From: Flavobacterium cucumis
GTDB taxonomy: Bacteria; Bacteroidota; Bacteroidia; Flavobacteriales; Flavobacteriaceae
NCBI RefSeq assembly: GCF_900148835.1
Contig: NZ_FRYK01000002.1
Span: 496,001-560,000 of the forward strand
Reading direction: 5' to 3'
Length of the DNA stretch: 64,000 nt
Each line of letters opens with the position of its first letter. Position 1 is the first letter of the stretch. A program made the position numbers and the translations under genes. Shown piece by piece: positions 63,841 to 64,000 of this stretch. Under the pieces are notes generated by a model. That model did not search any database, had not been told where the DNA came from, and saw only the letters and a list, made by a program, of their open reading frames with translations.

Positions 63841-64000
63841 ATGAGAACAGATGCATTCGCTTTGAGACATTTAGGGCCACGTGAAAGTGACTTAAATCAC
63901 ATGTTTAAAACGGTTGGTGTAGAATCTTTAGACCAATTAATTTTTGAAACAATTCCAGATGATATTCGTTTAAAAAACGACTTAAATTTAGACGCTCCTA
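63841..64000 (+). CDS. gcvP: Glycine dehydrogenase (decarboxylating), P-protein, N-terminal part
   Basis: The frame starts MRTDAFALRHLGPRESDLNH and continues open to the window edge (53 codons). FALRHLGP is the conserved N-terminus of the glycine cleavage system P-protein, a pyridoxal-phosphate enzyme that decarboxylates glycine. The rest of the gene lies outside the window. No glycine riboswitch was recognised in the 150-base gap upstream. Confidence 0.9.
   Translation, partial: MRTDAFALRHLGPRESDLNHMFKTVGVESLDQLIFETIPDDIRLKNDLNLDAP

Overview
The window is A+T-rich chromosomal DNA from a member of the Bacteroidota, almost certainly a Flavobacteriaceae bacterium close to Flavobacterium. The evidence is the presence of a SusC/SusD pair, an S46 dipeptidyl-peptidase, GxxExxY, Omp85-like and GbsR-type proteins, promoters of the TTTG-N(17-23)-TAnnTTTG class, and very little Shine-Dalgarno sequence. 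No tRNA, rRNA, CRISPR array, phage or insertion-sequence transposase was seen. No gene-free stretch exceeds about 245 bases; the larger ones hold promoters, terminators or short dyad repeats.

Layout. 1-6069 (mostly minus strand): two guanidino-group hydrolases (ctlX, partial, and a DDAH-like gene), a small helical protein on plus, citrate synthase, enolase and carA. 6179-23420 (minus): the main ribosomal-protein locus, rpsL-rpsG-fusA-rpsJ, then a terminator and a new promoter, then rplC through rplQ including secY, infA, rpmJ and rpoA. tuf is absent from the str cluster. 23635-30033 (plus): an Omp85-type outer-membrane protein and an orphan SusC/SusD pair. 30112-34469: rlmB, rhomboid protease, rarA, an exported unknown and a HAD phosphatase. 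34620-36986 (minus): an ABC transporter with a His-rich permease loop and a DUF3299 protein, possibly metal-related. 37101-42220: secreted superoxide dismutase, GxxExxY protein, RadC, a DUF1287 lipoprotein, an Mpl-like Mur ligase and a TPR protein, with many short dyad repeats between them. 42332-48853: a 2173-residue alpha-2-macroglobulin-like protein carrying an inserted SusC-type carboxypeptidase-regulatory plus TonB-plug module. 48910-54935 (minus): S46 peptidase, obgE, CorC-type membrane protein, adk and hpt. 55033-59891 (plus): HEAT-like unknown, purK, a small membrane-protein gene boxed by a perfect 28-bp inverted repeat, purE, and an M3 metallopeptidase. 60014-62922 (plus): a tight six-gene set led by a GbsR/MarR-type regulator. 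62875-63690 (minus): UbiA-like membrane protein. 63841-end: start of gcvP.

The translation locus and central-metabolism genes are ordinary. The most unusual items are the alpha-2-macroglobulin/TonB-plug chimera, the inverted-repeat-boxed gene splitting purK from purE (which also rewrites the PurK C-terminus), the series of intergenic dyads built from words repeated every 7 to 9 bases, the promoters lying four bases before ATG, and the His-rich ABC system. All product names come from reading motifs by eye; no database search was possible.
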